In this document: positions 36,034 through 44,649 of the stretch, in pieces
How positions within the stretch are numbered: position 1 is the first letter of the stretch
Layout of the letters: each line of letters starts with the position of its first letter
NCBI RefSeq assembly: GCF_900130055.1
Contig: NZ_FQXU01000009.1
Span: 36,500 to 100,499 of the forward strand
Direction: 5' to 3'
Length of the DNA stretch: 64,000 bases
Source of the DNA: Clostridium intestinale DSM 6191
Lineage (GTDB): Bacteria; Bacillota; Clostridia; Clostridiales; Clostridiaceae
Translations under genes and position numbers: made by a program
The notes under the pieces: generated by a model
Told to the model about the DNA's origin: nothing
What the model saw: the letters and a program-made list of their open reading frames with translations, nothing else
Databases searched by the model: none

Positions 36034-36798
36034 ATGGAGAAAGTAGTTAAAGTAAAAGATGTAGTGATTGGAGAAGGTTTACCTAAAATATGCGTTCCAA
36101 TGGTTGGTGAAAGTCTTTCTGAGCTTTTAGAAGAAGCAAATTATCTAAAAGATTTAGATGTAGATATAATTGAGTGGAGAGTAGATTTTTTTGAGCATGT
36201 TACTGATATAGAAAAAGTAAAACAAGCTTTAAAAGAAATTAGAGAAGTATTAAATTCTAAACCTATTATATTTACATTCCGTAGCAAAAAAGAAGGCGGA
36301 GAAAAAGAAATCAGCTCAGAATTTTATGTTGAATTAAATACAACAGCAGCAGAAACAAAACTTGTTGATATAATTGATGTTGAATTATTTAATGAAGAAA
36401 AAGATGTTAAAACATTAGTTGAAGCAGCTCACTTAAATGATGTAGCAGTTATAATATCAAATCACGATTTTGATAAGACTCCAGATAAAGAGGAAATAAT
36501 ATCACGTCTACATAAAGCTGATGAATTAGGAGGAGATATACCTAAAATAGCGGTTATGCCTAATTCTGTTGAAGATGTAATTACCTTATTAGATGCAACA
36601 AGAATAGTTAAAGAAAAGTATATTGAGGGTCCAATAATTACGATGTCTATGGCAGGAAAAGGTGTAATAAGTAGAGTTTCTGGAGAATTATTTGGATCAG
36701 CTTTAACTTTTGGAGCTGCTAAAAAGGTTTCTGCACCAGGACAAATATCAGTAGAGGATTTACGCAATATAATAGAGGTACTTCATAAAAACCTATAA
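36034..36798 (+). CDS. aroD: 3-dehydroquinate dehydratase, type I
   Basis: Converts 3-dehydroquinate to 3-dehydroshikimate. The 254-aa protein has KICVPMVG, IIEWRVDFFEH, FTFRSKKEGG, the catalytic histidine in VIISNHDF, the Schiff-base lysine in DIPKIAVMP, and SMAGKGVISRVSGELFGSALTFGA. This is the one shikimate step missing from the operon at 55-63 kb, so the pathway is split between two loci 18 kb apart. No aromatic leader or T-box is seen upstream. Confidence 0.96.
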   Translation: MEKVVKVKDVVIGEGLPKICVPMVGESLSELLEEANYLKDLDVDIIEWRVDFFEHVTDIEKVKQALKEIREVLNSKPIIFTFRSKKEGGEKEISSEFYVELNTTAAETKLVDIIDVELFNEEKDVKTLVEAAHLNDVAVIISNHDFDKTPDKEEIISRLHKADELGGDIPKIAVMPNSVEDVITLLDATRIVKEKYIEGPIITMSMAGKGVISRVSGELFGSALTFGAAKKVSAPGQISVEDLRNIIEVLHKNL

Positions 36799-36804
36799 TA
36801 TGTG

Positions 36805-36840
36805 AAAAAGCAGTAAGGCGTACCCTACTGCTTTATCTTT
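36805..36840. terminator. Bidirectional terminator between aroD and leuS
   Basis: AAAGCAGTA (36807-36815) pairs with TACTGCTTT (36826-36834), with an inner GG/CC pair. Confidence 0.85.
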
Positions 36841-39289
36841 ATTTAACAACTATATTTACAAGTCTTCCTTTTATAACTATTACTTTAACAACATTTTTAC
36901 CATCAATAGCGGCTACAACTTGTGGGTTAGCTAAAGCTTCAGCTTTAATTTCATCTTCAGCTAAACCAGAAGCAATATTTATTTTAGCTTTGATTTTACC
37001 ATTAATTTGAATAGCTATTTCAATTTCGTCTTTAACTAAGGCTTTTGGATCAAATGTTGGCCATTTTTCGTTAAAGATAGAATAAGAATTACCAAGTAAT
37101 GACCATTGTTCTTCAGCAAAGTGAGGAGCAAATGGTGCTAATAATTTTAAATAATCGTCTAAAGTTTCTTTTAAGAAAGAGGCATTCATATCACTTTCTT
37201 GAGTGTACTTAGAAAGTGCATTTACAAACTCCATCATTCTAGCTATAGCTGTGTTAAATTGAAGTTTATCAGTATCTTCTGTTACTGATTTTATAGTATT
37301 ATGTCTCCAGAAGTTTAATTCTTTCTCTGCCTTATCTAAAGTTGTTTTAGAATCTTTATTAGCTTCTATAAATTCTCTTGAAGTTTCTAGAACTCTCTCG
37401 ATTCTTTCAACAAATCTATTTACAGATTTTATTCCATCATCGCTCCAAGCGCCACCTTCAGTATATGCAAAACCAAACATCAAGTACATTCTAAATACAT
37501 CTGCACCGTATTGTTTTATATAATCATCTGGAGATATAGTATTTCCTTTTGATTTACTCATTTTAAGACCATCTGGTCCAAGTATAAGACCTTGGTGAGT
37601 TAAGCTTAAGAATGGTTCATCAAAGTTTATATACCCCATATCTCTTAAAGCTTTAGTTACAAATCTTGCATATAATAAATGCATACAAGCATGTTCAGGT
37701 CCACCTACATATTTATCTACAGGAAGCATTTTGTTTATCATATCTGTATCAAATGCTTTTTCAGAATTATGAGCATCTGCATATCTTAAATAATAGAAAG
37801 ATGAACAAACGAAAGTGTCTAAAGTATCAGCTTCTCTTTTAGCTGCTCCACCACAACAAGGGCAAGTTGTATTTATAAAATCATCATTTTTAGCAAGTGG
37901 TGACTTTCCATCTGGAGCAAATTCTACATCATAAGGAAGCATAACAGGAAGATCTTTTTCAGGTACTGGAACAGTTCCACACTTTTCACAATGGATCATT
38001 GGAATAGGTGAACCCCAGTATCTTTGTCTAGATACTAACCAGTCTCTTAATCTGTAATTAACTTTTTGCTCTCCTAGGTTATTTTTCTCAAGTTTCTCAA
38101 CAACCTTAACCTTAGCTTCTTCTGTTGTTAAACCATCAAATTCTTCTGAATTTACAAGCTTTCCATATTCACAATAAGGAAGTTCTTTAGAATCTCCATT
38201 TTTAGCTACGATTACCCTTTCTATAGGTAATTCAAACTTTGTAGCAAAAGCAAAGTCTCTTTCATCATGAGCAGGAACGGCCATAACAGCTCCTGTACCA
38301 TAAGTAGCTAAAACATAATCTCCAACCCACACAGGAACAGTTCTTCCGTTAATAGGATTTATAGCATATGAACCAGTAAATACACCAGTTTTTTCTCTAG
38401 AAATTGATTGTCTTTCTATATCAGACTGCTTTTTAGCAGCTTCTTTATAAGCTTCTACAGCTTCTTTTTGATCACTTGTTGTAATTTCATCAACTAAAGG
38501 ATTTTCTGGAGCTAAAACAACATAAGTAACTCCAAATAAAGTATCAACTCTTGTAGTAAATACATCAAAGCTTAAATCTGAATCCTTCATATTAAAAGTA
38601 ACTTGTGCACCAGTAGATTTTCCTATCCAGTGTTTTTGCATTGCTACTGTTTTTTCAGGCCAATCTAAGGTATCTAATTTTTCTAATAATTCATCAGCAT
38701 AATCAGTGATTTTTAAGAACCATTGAGTTAAGTCTTTTTTAGTTACCTCAGTTGAACATCTTTCACAGGCACCATCAACAACTTGCTCATTTGCAAGAAC
38801 TGTATTACAAGATGGACACCAGTTAACAGGAGCTTTTTTTCTGTAAGCTAAACCTTTTTCATAAAGCTTTAAAAATAACCATTGAGTCCATTTATAATAA
38901 TCAGGCTGACAAGTTACAACCTCACTTTCCCAGTTAAACATAGCTCCCATAGCTTTAAGTTGCTTTTCCATAGTTTCTATGTTTTGTACAGTGGAATCTT
39001 TAGGATGTATTCCAGTTTTTATAGCATAGTTTTCTGCAGGTAAACCAAAAGCATCAAAGCCCATTGGCTGAAATACATTATATCCATTCATCTTTTTAAA
39101 CCTTGCCCAGCTATCTACTGGTCCGTAATTGAACCAATGTCCTGCATGAAGCTGACTGCCTGATGGATAAGAGAACATCTCAAGGACATATAACTTCTTA
39201 TCTAAATTTTCTTTATCAAACTCATATAATTTTGTTTCTTCCCACTTATCTTGCCATTTCTTATCAATGGAAGTTCCGTAGTTTCCCAT
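36839..39289 (-). CDS. leuS: Leucyl-tRNA synthetase
   Basis: Class I synthetase charging tRNA-Leu, 816 aa, bacterial type. The HIGH-region is [12 protein letters not shown] Zn-binding region has CPSC and CERC pairs near residues 160-180, and the CP1 editing domain has [14 protein letters not shown] and [17 protein letters not shown] second Cys cluster (CEKC/CPCC) precedes the KMSKS loop LKMSKSKGN, and an anticodon-binding domain follows. The start ATG at 39289 has AAGGAGG upstream. Regulated by a Leu T-box. Confidence 0.97.
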   Translation of the reverse strand: MGNYGTSIDKKWQDKWEETKLYEFDKENLDKKLYVLEMFSYPSGSQLHAGHWFNYGPVDSWARFKKMNGYNVFQPMGFDAFGLPAENYAIKTGIHPKDSTVQNIETMEKQLKAMGAMFNWESEVVTCQPDYYKWTQWLFLKLYEKGLAYRKKAPVNWCPSCNTVLANEQVVDGACERCSTEVTKKDLTQWFLKITDYADELLEKLDTLDWPEKTVAMQKHWIGKSTGAQVTFNMKDSDLSFDVFTTRVDTLFGVTYVVLAPENPLVDEITTSDQKEAVEAYKEAAKKQSDIERQSISREKTGVFTGSYAINPINGRTVPVWVGDYVLATYGTGAVMAVPAHDERDFAFATKFELPIERVIVAKNGDSKELPYCEYGKLVNSEEFDGLTTEEAKVKVVEKLEKNNLGEQKVNYRLRDWLVSRQRYWGSPIPMIHCEKCGTVPVPEKDLPVMLPYDVEFAPDGKSPLAKNDDFINTTCPCCGGAAKREADTLDTFVCSSFYYLRYADAHNSEKAFDTDMINKMLPVDKYVGGPEHACMHLLYARFVTKALRDMGYINFDEPFLSLTHQGLILGPDGLKMSKSKGNTISPDDYIKQYGADVFRMYLMFGFAYTEGGAWSDDGIKSVNRFVERIERVLETSREFIEANKDSKTTLDKAEKELNFWRHNTIKSVTEDTDKLQFNTAIARMMEFVNALSKYTQESDMNASFLKETLDDYLKLLAPFAPHFAEEQWSLLGNSYSIFNEKWPTFDPKALVKDEIEIAIQINGKIKAKINIASGLAEDEIKAEALANPQVVAAIDGKNVVKVIVIKGRLVNIVVK

Positions 39290-39310
39290 AGTCTTTTCCT
39301 CCTTAAACAA

Positions 39311-39555
39311 TAAAAAATAAAAAAATAAAAACCCATCATCTCATAAAAAATTAAGAGACGAAAGGTTAAGTTCCGCGGTACCACTCTTGTTGAAATAAAA
39401 TTAATTATTTCCACTTGAAACTTTAACGCAGTTAACGTCTTTGCTTTTAACAAAGAAACTCCTAGACAAGTTCATATTTCTTCATTACTACTTTTCACCA
39501 AACAGCAGCTCTCTAAATAAATGAAATAAAATATTACTACTTCTAATCAATGCTT
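39311..39555 (-). promoter_or_regulatory. T-box riboswitch of leuS, Leu (CUU) specifier
   Basis: On the minus strand: GAAGTAGTAA stem I start (about 39534-39543), AGAGAGCTG, specifier CTT within GAACTTGTC (39468-39470), T-box AGTGGTACCGCGG (39373-39385), then a terminator with AACC/GGGTT and CGTCTC/GAGATG stems (39330-39367) followed by a T-rich run. The Leu specifier agrees with leuS. Confidence 0.92.
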
Positions 39556-39685
39556 TAAAATATTACATTATCGTTATTATATTCTATTACAGAATTTAAA
39601 TCAAGAAATTCCTTTATAAAGATATTTAATAGCAAAAAGAATTAAAGGATAGTATAATATTAAAAATGAATACTGGAGGAGTAAT

Positions 39686-40048
39686 ATGAATTTTTTAGGG
39701 AATTTAGTTTGGATAATATTTGGGGGATTAATTCATAGTATAGGATGGCTTTTAATAGGAGCATTGTGGTGTTTAACTATTATTGGGATACCTATAGGGG
39801 TTCAATGTTTTAAGATGGCATCTCTTCAGCTTGCACCTTTTGGAAAAGATGTTGTGACTGTAGATAGTGGAGGAGTAAGCTTAATTGCAAATATATTTTG
39901 GTTAATATTCGGTGGATTAGAGCTTGCTATAGGGAATGTCATTTCAGGAGTAATAATGTGTGCAACTATTGTTGGAATTCCTTTTGGACTACAGTTTTTT
40001 AAAATGGCGTCATTAAGTTTGATGCCTTTTGGAAAAGAAATCAGATAA
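39686..40048 (+). CDS. YccF-domain membrane protein
   Basis: A 120-aa protein made of two tandem YccF-type halves. Each has a W-I-I/L-F-G-G segment (LVWIIFGGLIHSIGWLL; IFWLIFGGLELAIGNV), a TIxGIPxGxQxFKMASL motif and a PFGK end, giving about four helices. Inner membrane, function unknown. The ATG follows TGGAGGAG. Monocistronic, with a terminator just downstream. Confidence 0.9.
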   Translation: MNFLGNLVWIIFGGLIHSIGWLLIGALWCLTIIGIPIGVQCFKMASLQLAPFGKDVVTVDSGGVSLIANIFWLIFGGLELAIGNVISGVIMCATIVGIPFGLQFFKMASLSLMPFGKEIR

Positions 40049-40061
40049 TATTAATAAGGCT

Positions 40062-40092
40062 ATTACAAATTTAATTTGTAATGGTCTTTTTG
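40062..40092 (+). terminator. Terminator of the yccF gene
   Basis: ATTACAAAT (40062-40070), loop TTA, ATTTGTAAT (40074-40082), then GGTCTTTTTG. Confidence 0.8.
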
Positions 40093-40236
40093 TTTTAAGA
40101 GAGAATCGCTTTAAATAGTAAAATTAAACATTAGGCTAAAAGTTATATAATATTAGGTGGAAGAGGGGGCCCAACATGAGGCCCAAGATAAGGTGATTAT
40201 AGAAATAAAATCTGGGTTAAAGAGTTAAAAGTATGA
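40093..40236. other. Intergenic stretch before the repeat cluster
   Basis: No gene is seen. The only structure is a small hairpin, GGGCC (40167-40171) / GGCCC (40180-40184), unusually G+C-rich for this window. The rest is A/T-rich filler leading into the repeat cluster. Confidence 0.4.
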
Positions 40237-40271
40237 AGGAGCCAAGGGAAGAAGCTCCTACAGGTTAGAAG
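40237..40271 (+). repeat. Hairpin-forming intergenic repeat, copy C
   Basis: Stem AGGAGC (40237-40242) / GCTCCT (40254-40259) followed by tail TACAGGTTAGAAG. The 5' head is diverged. It abuts copy D. Confidence 0.65.
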
Positions 40272-40274
40272 TTC

Positions 40275-40366
40275 AAAGGAATTTGATGGAGCTGCACTAC
40301 TGTTTTGTAGAGACTGTCATTTAGTCTCGCTAGATTCCTTTAAGAAACGCTCCTACAGTGCAGAAG
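40275..40366 (+). repeat. Hairpin-forming intergenic repeat, copy D (interrupted)
   Basis: Head AAAGGAATTTGAT, arm GGAGC (40288-40292), then about 56 bp of inserted sequence, then arm GCTCC (40349-40353) and tail TACAGTGCAGAAG. The insert is a reversed copy of the same family (copy E), so D looks like a unit with another unit in its loop. Confidence 0.7.
40300..40341 (-). repeat. Hairpin-forming intergenic repeat, copy E (nested in D)
   Basis: On the minus strand: AAAGGAATCTAGC, stem GAGACT/AGTCTC (plus-strand arms 40310-40315 and 40323-40328), then TACAAAACAG. Nested in the loop of copy D in opposite orientation. Confidence 0.7.
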
Positions 40367-40370
40367 TGCA

Positions 40371-40414
40371 CTTTGTTGCGGTAGACGCGCTTTTCAGCGT
40401 CAGTCTAATCCTTT
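40371..40414 (-). repeat. Hairpin-forming intergenic repeat, copy F
   Basis: On the minus strand: head AAAGGATTAGACT, stem with plus-strand arms GACGC (40384-40388) / GCGTC (40397-40401), tail TACCGCAACAAAG. The stem is G+C-rich but sits in the same place as in the other copies. Confidence 0.65.
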
Positions 40415-40428
40415 ATTGATAGAAGTTA

Positions 40429-40478
40429 AAAGGAATTTAATGAAGCTCTTGAGAAGAAGAGCTTCTACAGAATAGAAG
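40429..40478 (+). repeat. Hairpin-forming intergenic repeat, copy G
   Basis: Head AAAGGAATTTAAT, stem GAAGCTC (40442-40448) / GAGCTTC (40459-40465), tail TACAGAATAGAAG. The clearest copy. It forms an inverted pair with copy F, as A does with B. Confidence 0.75.
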
Positions 40479-40480
40479 TG

Positions 40481-40552
40481 CAGAACATCAGAAATTCAGA
40501 AACTCAGAAGATCAGAAATTTAGAAATTTAGAAACGTAGAAATTTGGAAATT
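40481..40552 (+). repeat. Nine-copy tandem 8-bp repeat (YAGAAATT)
   Basis: Nine uninterrupted 8-mers in exact register from CAGAACAT to TGGAAATT. The consensus is YAGAAATT, with four copies exactly CAGAAATT or TAGAAATT. It directly follows repeat copy G, whose tail (AGAATAGAAG) has similar composition. No coding potential. Confidence 0.8.
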
Positions 40553-40661
40553 TTTCTAATAAAATATGAAAAAATACTATTCGGTGAGTTTATTATTTTT
40601 AGGTCTAAGTGAGGATTTAATATAAATCTTCAAATTCAATAATTTGTAATAGAATCTTAAG

Positions 40662-40690
40662 AATTACAAGGGTAACTTTGTAATTTTTTT
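40662..40690 (+). terminator. Terminator-like hairpin upstream of the two-component genes
   Basis: ATTACAA (40663-40669) pairs with TTGTAAT (40678-40684), followed by seven T. It lies 75 bp before the response-regulator gene, so could end upstream transcription or act as an attenuator. Between 40553 and 40661 there is only a 19-codon ORF without a ribosome binding site. Confidence 0.5.
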
Positions 40691-40765
40691 TATTTAACAT
40701 TTTAATAGAGTTAAATCAGCAGGGGGTGTTATAATAATGCTAGGAATTTTAAGGGGGACGCTAGT

Positions 40766-41461
40766 ATGGAAAAATACAATGTTTTAGTAGTTGACGATGA
40801 GGTTGAAATAACGGATGCAATACAAATATATTTAGAAAATGAAGGATATAAAGTATTTAAAGCTTACGATGGATTAGATGCTTTAGATACACTAAATTCT
40901 GTGGACATACATCTAATAATAATGGATCTAATGATGCCAAAACTAGATGGAATGAGAGCAACTTTAAAAATAAGAGAAAATAAAAATATTCCGATAATAA
41001 TGCTTTCAGCAAAATCAAGGGATACAGATAAAATCTTAGGACTTAACATGGGAGCAGATGATTATATTACAAAACCTTTTAATCCTTTAGAACTTATAGC
41101 TAGAGTTAAATCTCAATTAAGAAGATACGTAAACCTTGGAAACTACAGAGGAGAGTCAAAAGAAATCCTTAGAGTAGGAGGCTTATATCTTAATAAGGAG
41201 ACTAAAGAGTTTAAAGTTGATGAAGAGGATGTAAAGATAACTCCATTAGAATTTAAAATTTTAACTTTACTTATGGATAACCCAGGACGAGTTTTTCCTA
41301 TAGAAGAAATTTATGAAAGAGTATGGAATGAACCCTCTTATAATGCAGACACAGTTACAGTTCACATAAGAAGAATTAGAGAGAAAATAGAAATAAATCC
41401 GAAAGAACCAAGATATTTAAAGGTGGTGTGGGGAATTGGCTATAAAATTGAAAGGCAGTAG
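40766..41461 (+). CDS. OmpR-family response regulator
   Basis: A 231-aa DNA-binding response regulator. The receiver domain has VDDEVEITD (acid pocket), phospho-acceptor Asp in IIMDLMMPKLDG, Thr/Ser in IIMLSAK and Lys in ITKPFNPLE. The C-terminal winged helix has ITPLEFKILTLLMDN and YNADTVTVHIRRIREKIE. A 16-codon ORF with a strong ribosome binding site (40737-40787) overlaps its start codon and may couple translation. It overlaps the kinase gene by 26 bp. Confidence 0.94.
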   Translation: MEKYNVLVVDDEVEITDAIQIYLENEGYKVFKAYDGLDALDTLNSVDIHLIIMDLMMPKLDGMRATLKIRENKNIPIIMLSAKSRDTDKILGLNMGADDYITKPFNPLELIARVKSQLRRYVNLGNYRGESKEILRVGGLYLNKETKEFKVDEEDVKITPLEFKILTLLMDNPGRVFPIEEIYERVWNEPSYNADTVTVHIRRIREKIEINPKEPRYLKVVWGIGYKIERQ

Positions 41462-43712
41462 AGGACTAAGATTTTTATGCAGTATAATTTTAATGATATC
41501 TGTAATATTAGAGTTTACATTAATACCTAATTTTTGTGGTAACTATAAATCGGGTGAGTTTACAGACACAGACGAATTTAAAGATACTGTTGAAAGTTTT
41601 ACTAGAAATTTAGCATTTTCTTATAATAACTTTGGAAAAACTATTGAAAGTCAGAAATTCAAAGAATTAACAAATAATGAATTTTTAAAGAAAAAAGATA
41701 AACAGATAGAAGAATATAATAAAATTAAACAAGATTTAGATAATGTAAAAAAAGATTTAGATAGTGGGGAATTACAATCATACCCTTTAGGACAATCAAT
41801 TGATTCAGATGGATATTATCAAGGAGGAGTTTCAATAAATGAAGAGCAGGTATATATAAATAGTTATGATGAAGGAATAACCATTTTATCAAAATATTAT
41901 AAAAAAAGTGATGAAGATATAAAAAAGCAGGTACTGAATGAGTATACAAACATGTACAATAGTTATGAAGAACTACTTACTAAGTCATATAATATTCAAT
42001 TTGTTATCTATAATGGAGAAACTGGAGAAATTGAAAAAAGTAACTTAGATGATTTAAGCGAAGGATATATAAAAGATAGAAAGGTTAATGCTATGGCTTA
42101 TATTTCAATTGATGGTAGTAAGCCAGGAAATATATTAGAGAATACAGAAGGATTGCATGCTCAAAAGATATTAGAAAGACTTGATTATGGTAATTTTAAT
42201 TTTGTTAAAGAGAATAAGATTAAATTGTTATTGATGGTTCCTAAAAAGTTGTATAACTACAATGATAACTTAAAGTATTCATATGATGGTTTTAATCAAG
42301 AAAAAAGTGAACAAAAAAAGAATTTAGTTTTTATATTGACATTTTTAGTATTGAGTTTAATATCAGCAATTTATTTATATATTACCAAAAGTGTTATTAG
42401 TAAAAACATTATAACAAGACTGTATAAGAAATTATGGCTAGAGGTAAAAATTACATTAATTCTAATAGACGCATTAATACTATTTATGCTTTTTGATGGT
42501 TTTGAATATATGATTCGTTATGGTTCATATGGGGAAAGACTAATGTATTTAATAGGTACTTTTATATCTTATGTAATCAGTGTAGAAACCTATAAAACAC
42601 TAGTAAAAGAAATAGATGAAAAAGGATTAAAAAATGTTATAAAGGAAACAAGCTTATTATATAAATTTTATTTGTTAATGAAAGAAACCTTTATAATAAA
42701 GAGTGTTGGATTTAAGATATCAATATTTAGTATAGCAACAATTATATTTATACTTTTTACTGCATTATCATTACCAATACTGACTTCAGGAGGTAATGGG
42801 ATTTTTTTTCTTCTCTTTATGATAATTTATATAATTATGTATATATGCTCTATGGGATACTTTGTTTTCAATTTTACGGGAAGTTTTAACAAAATAGTCC
42901 TAGGTGCTCATAAGATATCACAAGGAGATCTTAATTATCAAATTGAAGGTAGTTCTATAGCTGTTTTGGATGTATTAGCTAAAGACATCAATAATATGAG
43001 AAGTGGGCTTGGAAATGCTATTCAAAATGAAGTTAAAAGTGAAAGAATGAAAACTGAGCTTATAACTAATGTTTCTCATGATTTAAAAACACCATTGACT
43101 TCTATAATAAATTATGTGGATTTAATAAAAAAAGGTGATTTTACAAAGGAAGAGATTGAGGATTATATTAAGATAATAGATAGAAAATCTCAAAGACTTA
43201 AAGTTTTAATTGAGGACTTATTTGAAGCTTCAAGTGCAGCTTCAGGTGAAATGGAGCTAAATATAGAAAAGCTAGATATTGTAGCTTTACTTAAACAATC
43301 TATTGCTGAGTTTGAGGAAAAAATAAAAATTAGCAAGTTAGATTTTAGAATAAATATACCTAATGAAAAAGTTTATGTTATGGTTGATGGTAAGAGGACT
43401 TGGAGAATATTTGAAAACCAAATATCTAATATATTAAAGTATTCTTTAGATAATACAAGGGTATATATAAATCTTGAAGAAAGCGAAGATAGAATCATAA
43501 TAATATTTAAAAATATATCTGCCTATGAAATTGACTTTAATGAGGATGAGATAACAGAAAGATTTAAAAGAGGAGATCAGTCGAGACATACTGAAGGATC
43601 GGGTCTTGGTCTTGCAATTTCAAAAGGTTTAACAGAACTTCAGGATGGCATATTTAAAATAAAAGTTGATGGAGATTTATTTAAAGTGGAAATTCAACTA
43701 AAAAAAGCATAG
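41436..43712 (+). CDS. Membrane sensor histidine kinase
   Basis: A 758-aa kinase partnered with the upstream regulator. One N-terminal helix (about 11-30) is followed by an extracytoplasmic sensor of about 250 residues, then a cluster of four to six helices (about 288-485), an unusual multi-helix middle. A HAMP-like linker follows, then HisKA with ITNVSHDLKTPLTSI, N-box IFENQISNILKYS and G-box GSGLGLAISKGL. The last helices suggest a membrane-embedded signal. TTG at 41436 is the most likely start, with AGGTGGTG upstream. Ligand unknown. Confidence 0.9.
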   Translation: MAIKLKGSRGLRFLCSIILMISVILEFTLIPNFCGNYKSGEFTDTDEFKDTVESFTRNLAFSYNNFGKTIESQKFKELTNNEFLKKKDKQIEEYNKIKQDLDNVKKDLDSGELQSYPLGQSIDSDGYYQGGVSINEEQVYINSYDEGITILSKYYKKSDEDIKKQVLNEYTNMYNSYEELLTKSYNIQFVIYNGETGEIEKSNLDDLSEGYIKDRKVNAMAYISIDGSKPGNILENTEGLHAQKILERLDYGNFNFVKENKIKLLLMVPKKLYNYNDNLKYSYDGFNQEKSEQKKNLVFILTFLVLSLISAIYLYITKSVISKNIITRLYKKLWLEVKITLILIDALILFMLFDGFEYMIRYGSYGERLMYLIGTFISYVISVETYKTLVKEIDEKGLKNVIKETSLLYKFYLLMKETFIIKSVGFKISIFSIATIIFILFTALSLPILTSGGNGIFFLLFMIIYIIMYICSMGYFVFNFTGSFNKIVLGAHKISQGDLNYQIEGSSIAVLDVLAKDINNMRSGLGNAIQNEVKSERMKTELITNVSHDLKTPLTSIINYVDLIKKGDFTKEEIEDYIKIIDRKSQRLKVLIEDLFEASSAASGEMELNIEKLDIVALLKQSIAEFEEKIKISKLDFRINIPNEKVYVMVDGKRTWRIFENQISNILKYSLDNTRVYINLEESEDRIIIIFKNISAYEIDFNEDEITERFKRGDQSRHTEGSGLGLAISKGLTELQDGIFKIKVDGDLFKVEIQLKKA

Positions 43713-43716
43713 ATAT

Positions 43717-43755
43717 AAAACCGCTGCATATATAGTTATACAGCGGTTTCTTTAT
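43717..43755 (+). terminator. Terminator of the two-component operon
   Basis: AAACCGCTG (43718-43726) pairs with CAGCGGTTT (43741-43749), followed by CTTTATAT. Confidence 0.85.
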
Positions 43756-43816
43756 ATATTTTATTATAAATTATGGAAAATAATTTGGAAAAAGTTCAAG
43801 AAAGTACTTTACAATA

Positions 43817-43845
43817 AATAATAATTGTTATAGAATAATAATTGT
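43817..43845 (+). promoter_or_regulatory. Direct repeats upstream of reverse rubrerythrin
   Basis: AATAATAATTGT occurs at 43817-43828 and 43834-43845, with 17-bp spacing. Location upstream of an oxidative-stress gene and the A/T-rich sequence suggest PerR-type control, but neither copy is a full PerR palindrome. Confidence 0.4.
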
Positions 43846-43895
43846 CGAGAATAAATAAGATAAAAATTAAAGTTATATAGAGGAGGATTTTTTTT

Positions 43896-44438
43896 ATGAA
43901 AAAATTTGTTTGTACAGTATGTGGATATGTTCATACAGGAGATGAAGCTCCAGCAAAATGCCCAGTTTGTGGAGTTCCAGCTGAAAAGTTTATGGAGAAA
44001 TCAGGAGATTTAGCTTTTGCAGATGAGCACGTAATAGGTGTAGCAAAAGGCGTAGATCCAAGAATAATAGAAGGATTACAAGCTAACTTTATGGGAGAAT
44101 GTACAGAAGTTGGTATGTATTTAGCAATGTCTAGACAAGCTGATAGAGAAGGATACCCAGAAGTTGCTGAAGCATATAAGAGAATAGCATGGGAAGAGGC
44201 TGAGCATGCAGCAAAATTCGCTGAATTATTAGGAGAAGTAGTTGATGCTGATACTAAAGCTAATCTTCAAGTAAGAGTAGATGCAGAGCATGGTGCTTGC
44301 CAAGGTAAAAAAGATTTAGCTACTTTAGCTAAACAATTAAACCTAGATGCTATACACGATACAGTTCATGAAATGTGTAAAGATGAAGCAAGACATGGAA
44401 AAGCATTTAAAGGATTATTAGATAGATATTTCAAATAA
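43896..44438 (+). CDS. Reverse rubrerythrin (NADH-dependent peroxidase type)
   Basis: A 180-aa peroxide/oxygen-detoxifying protein with the domain order reversed. The N-terminal rubredoxin domain has [11 protein letters not shown] and CPVCGVP (residues 6-30). The C-terminal diiron four-helix bundle has [29 protein letters not shown] and [11 protein letters not shown]. This matches the clostridial revRbr/Rbr3 family. AGGAGG precedes the ATG. Codon use is typical of a well-expressed gene. Closed by a strong terminator. Confidence 0.93.
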   Translation: MKKFVCTVCGYVHTGDEAPAKCPVCGVPAEKFMEKSGDLAFADEHVIGVAKGVDPRIIEGLQANFMGECTEVGMYLAMSRQADREGYPEVAEAYKRIAWEEAEHAAKFAELLGEVVDADTKANLQVRVDAEHGACQGKKDLATLAKQLNLDAIHDTVHEMCKDEARHGKAFKGLLDRYFK

Positions 44439-44468
44439 GCTGACCACATAGAGATTCGTGATGAACTT

Positions 44469-44512
44469 AGTCCCTATAATCCACTGAAAACAGTGGGTTA
44501 TAGGGACTTTTT
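44469..44512 (+). terminator. Strong terminator of reverse rubrerythrin
   Basis: AGTCCCTATAA and CCACTG (44469-44486) pair with CAGTGG and TTATAGGGACT (44491-44508), with one mismatch. The loop is AAAA and TTTT follows. Confidence 0.95.
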
Positions 44513-44600
44513 ATGTGCAAATTCTATGTATGCAGTACATGGATTGAGGAACGAAGGTATATGCTGTAGAGATTAATAAGTTTGAGAATTTTTGACAAAC
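44510..44600 (+). repeat. ~70-bp repeat, left copy flanking the tetR-panE module
   Basis: From TTATGTGCAAATTCTATG to GAGATTAAT (about 44511-44576), this matches 46417-46482 at roughly three quarters of positions. Both contain a short hairpin (ATGTATGCAGTACAT here, TGTGTGAAGCACA there) and then GGATTGAG. Each is followed by another hairpin (AGTTTG/CAAACT here). One stem pair is A-T here and G-C there. Meaning unknown. Confidence 0.6.
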
Positions 44601-44649
44601 TCAAGGGAAAATAGTAAAAAAGCACCTAAAAGTGAAGGATATTGAAGTT

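Noticed and set aside
40481-40552. Tandem array considered as a CRISPR
   Set aside because: Units are 8 bp with no spacers, and there are no cas genes.
40568-40627. 19-codon ORF starting MKKYYSVSLLF
   Set aside because: No ribosome binding site is seen and the signal-peptide-like start leads nowhere. Probably chance.
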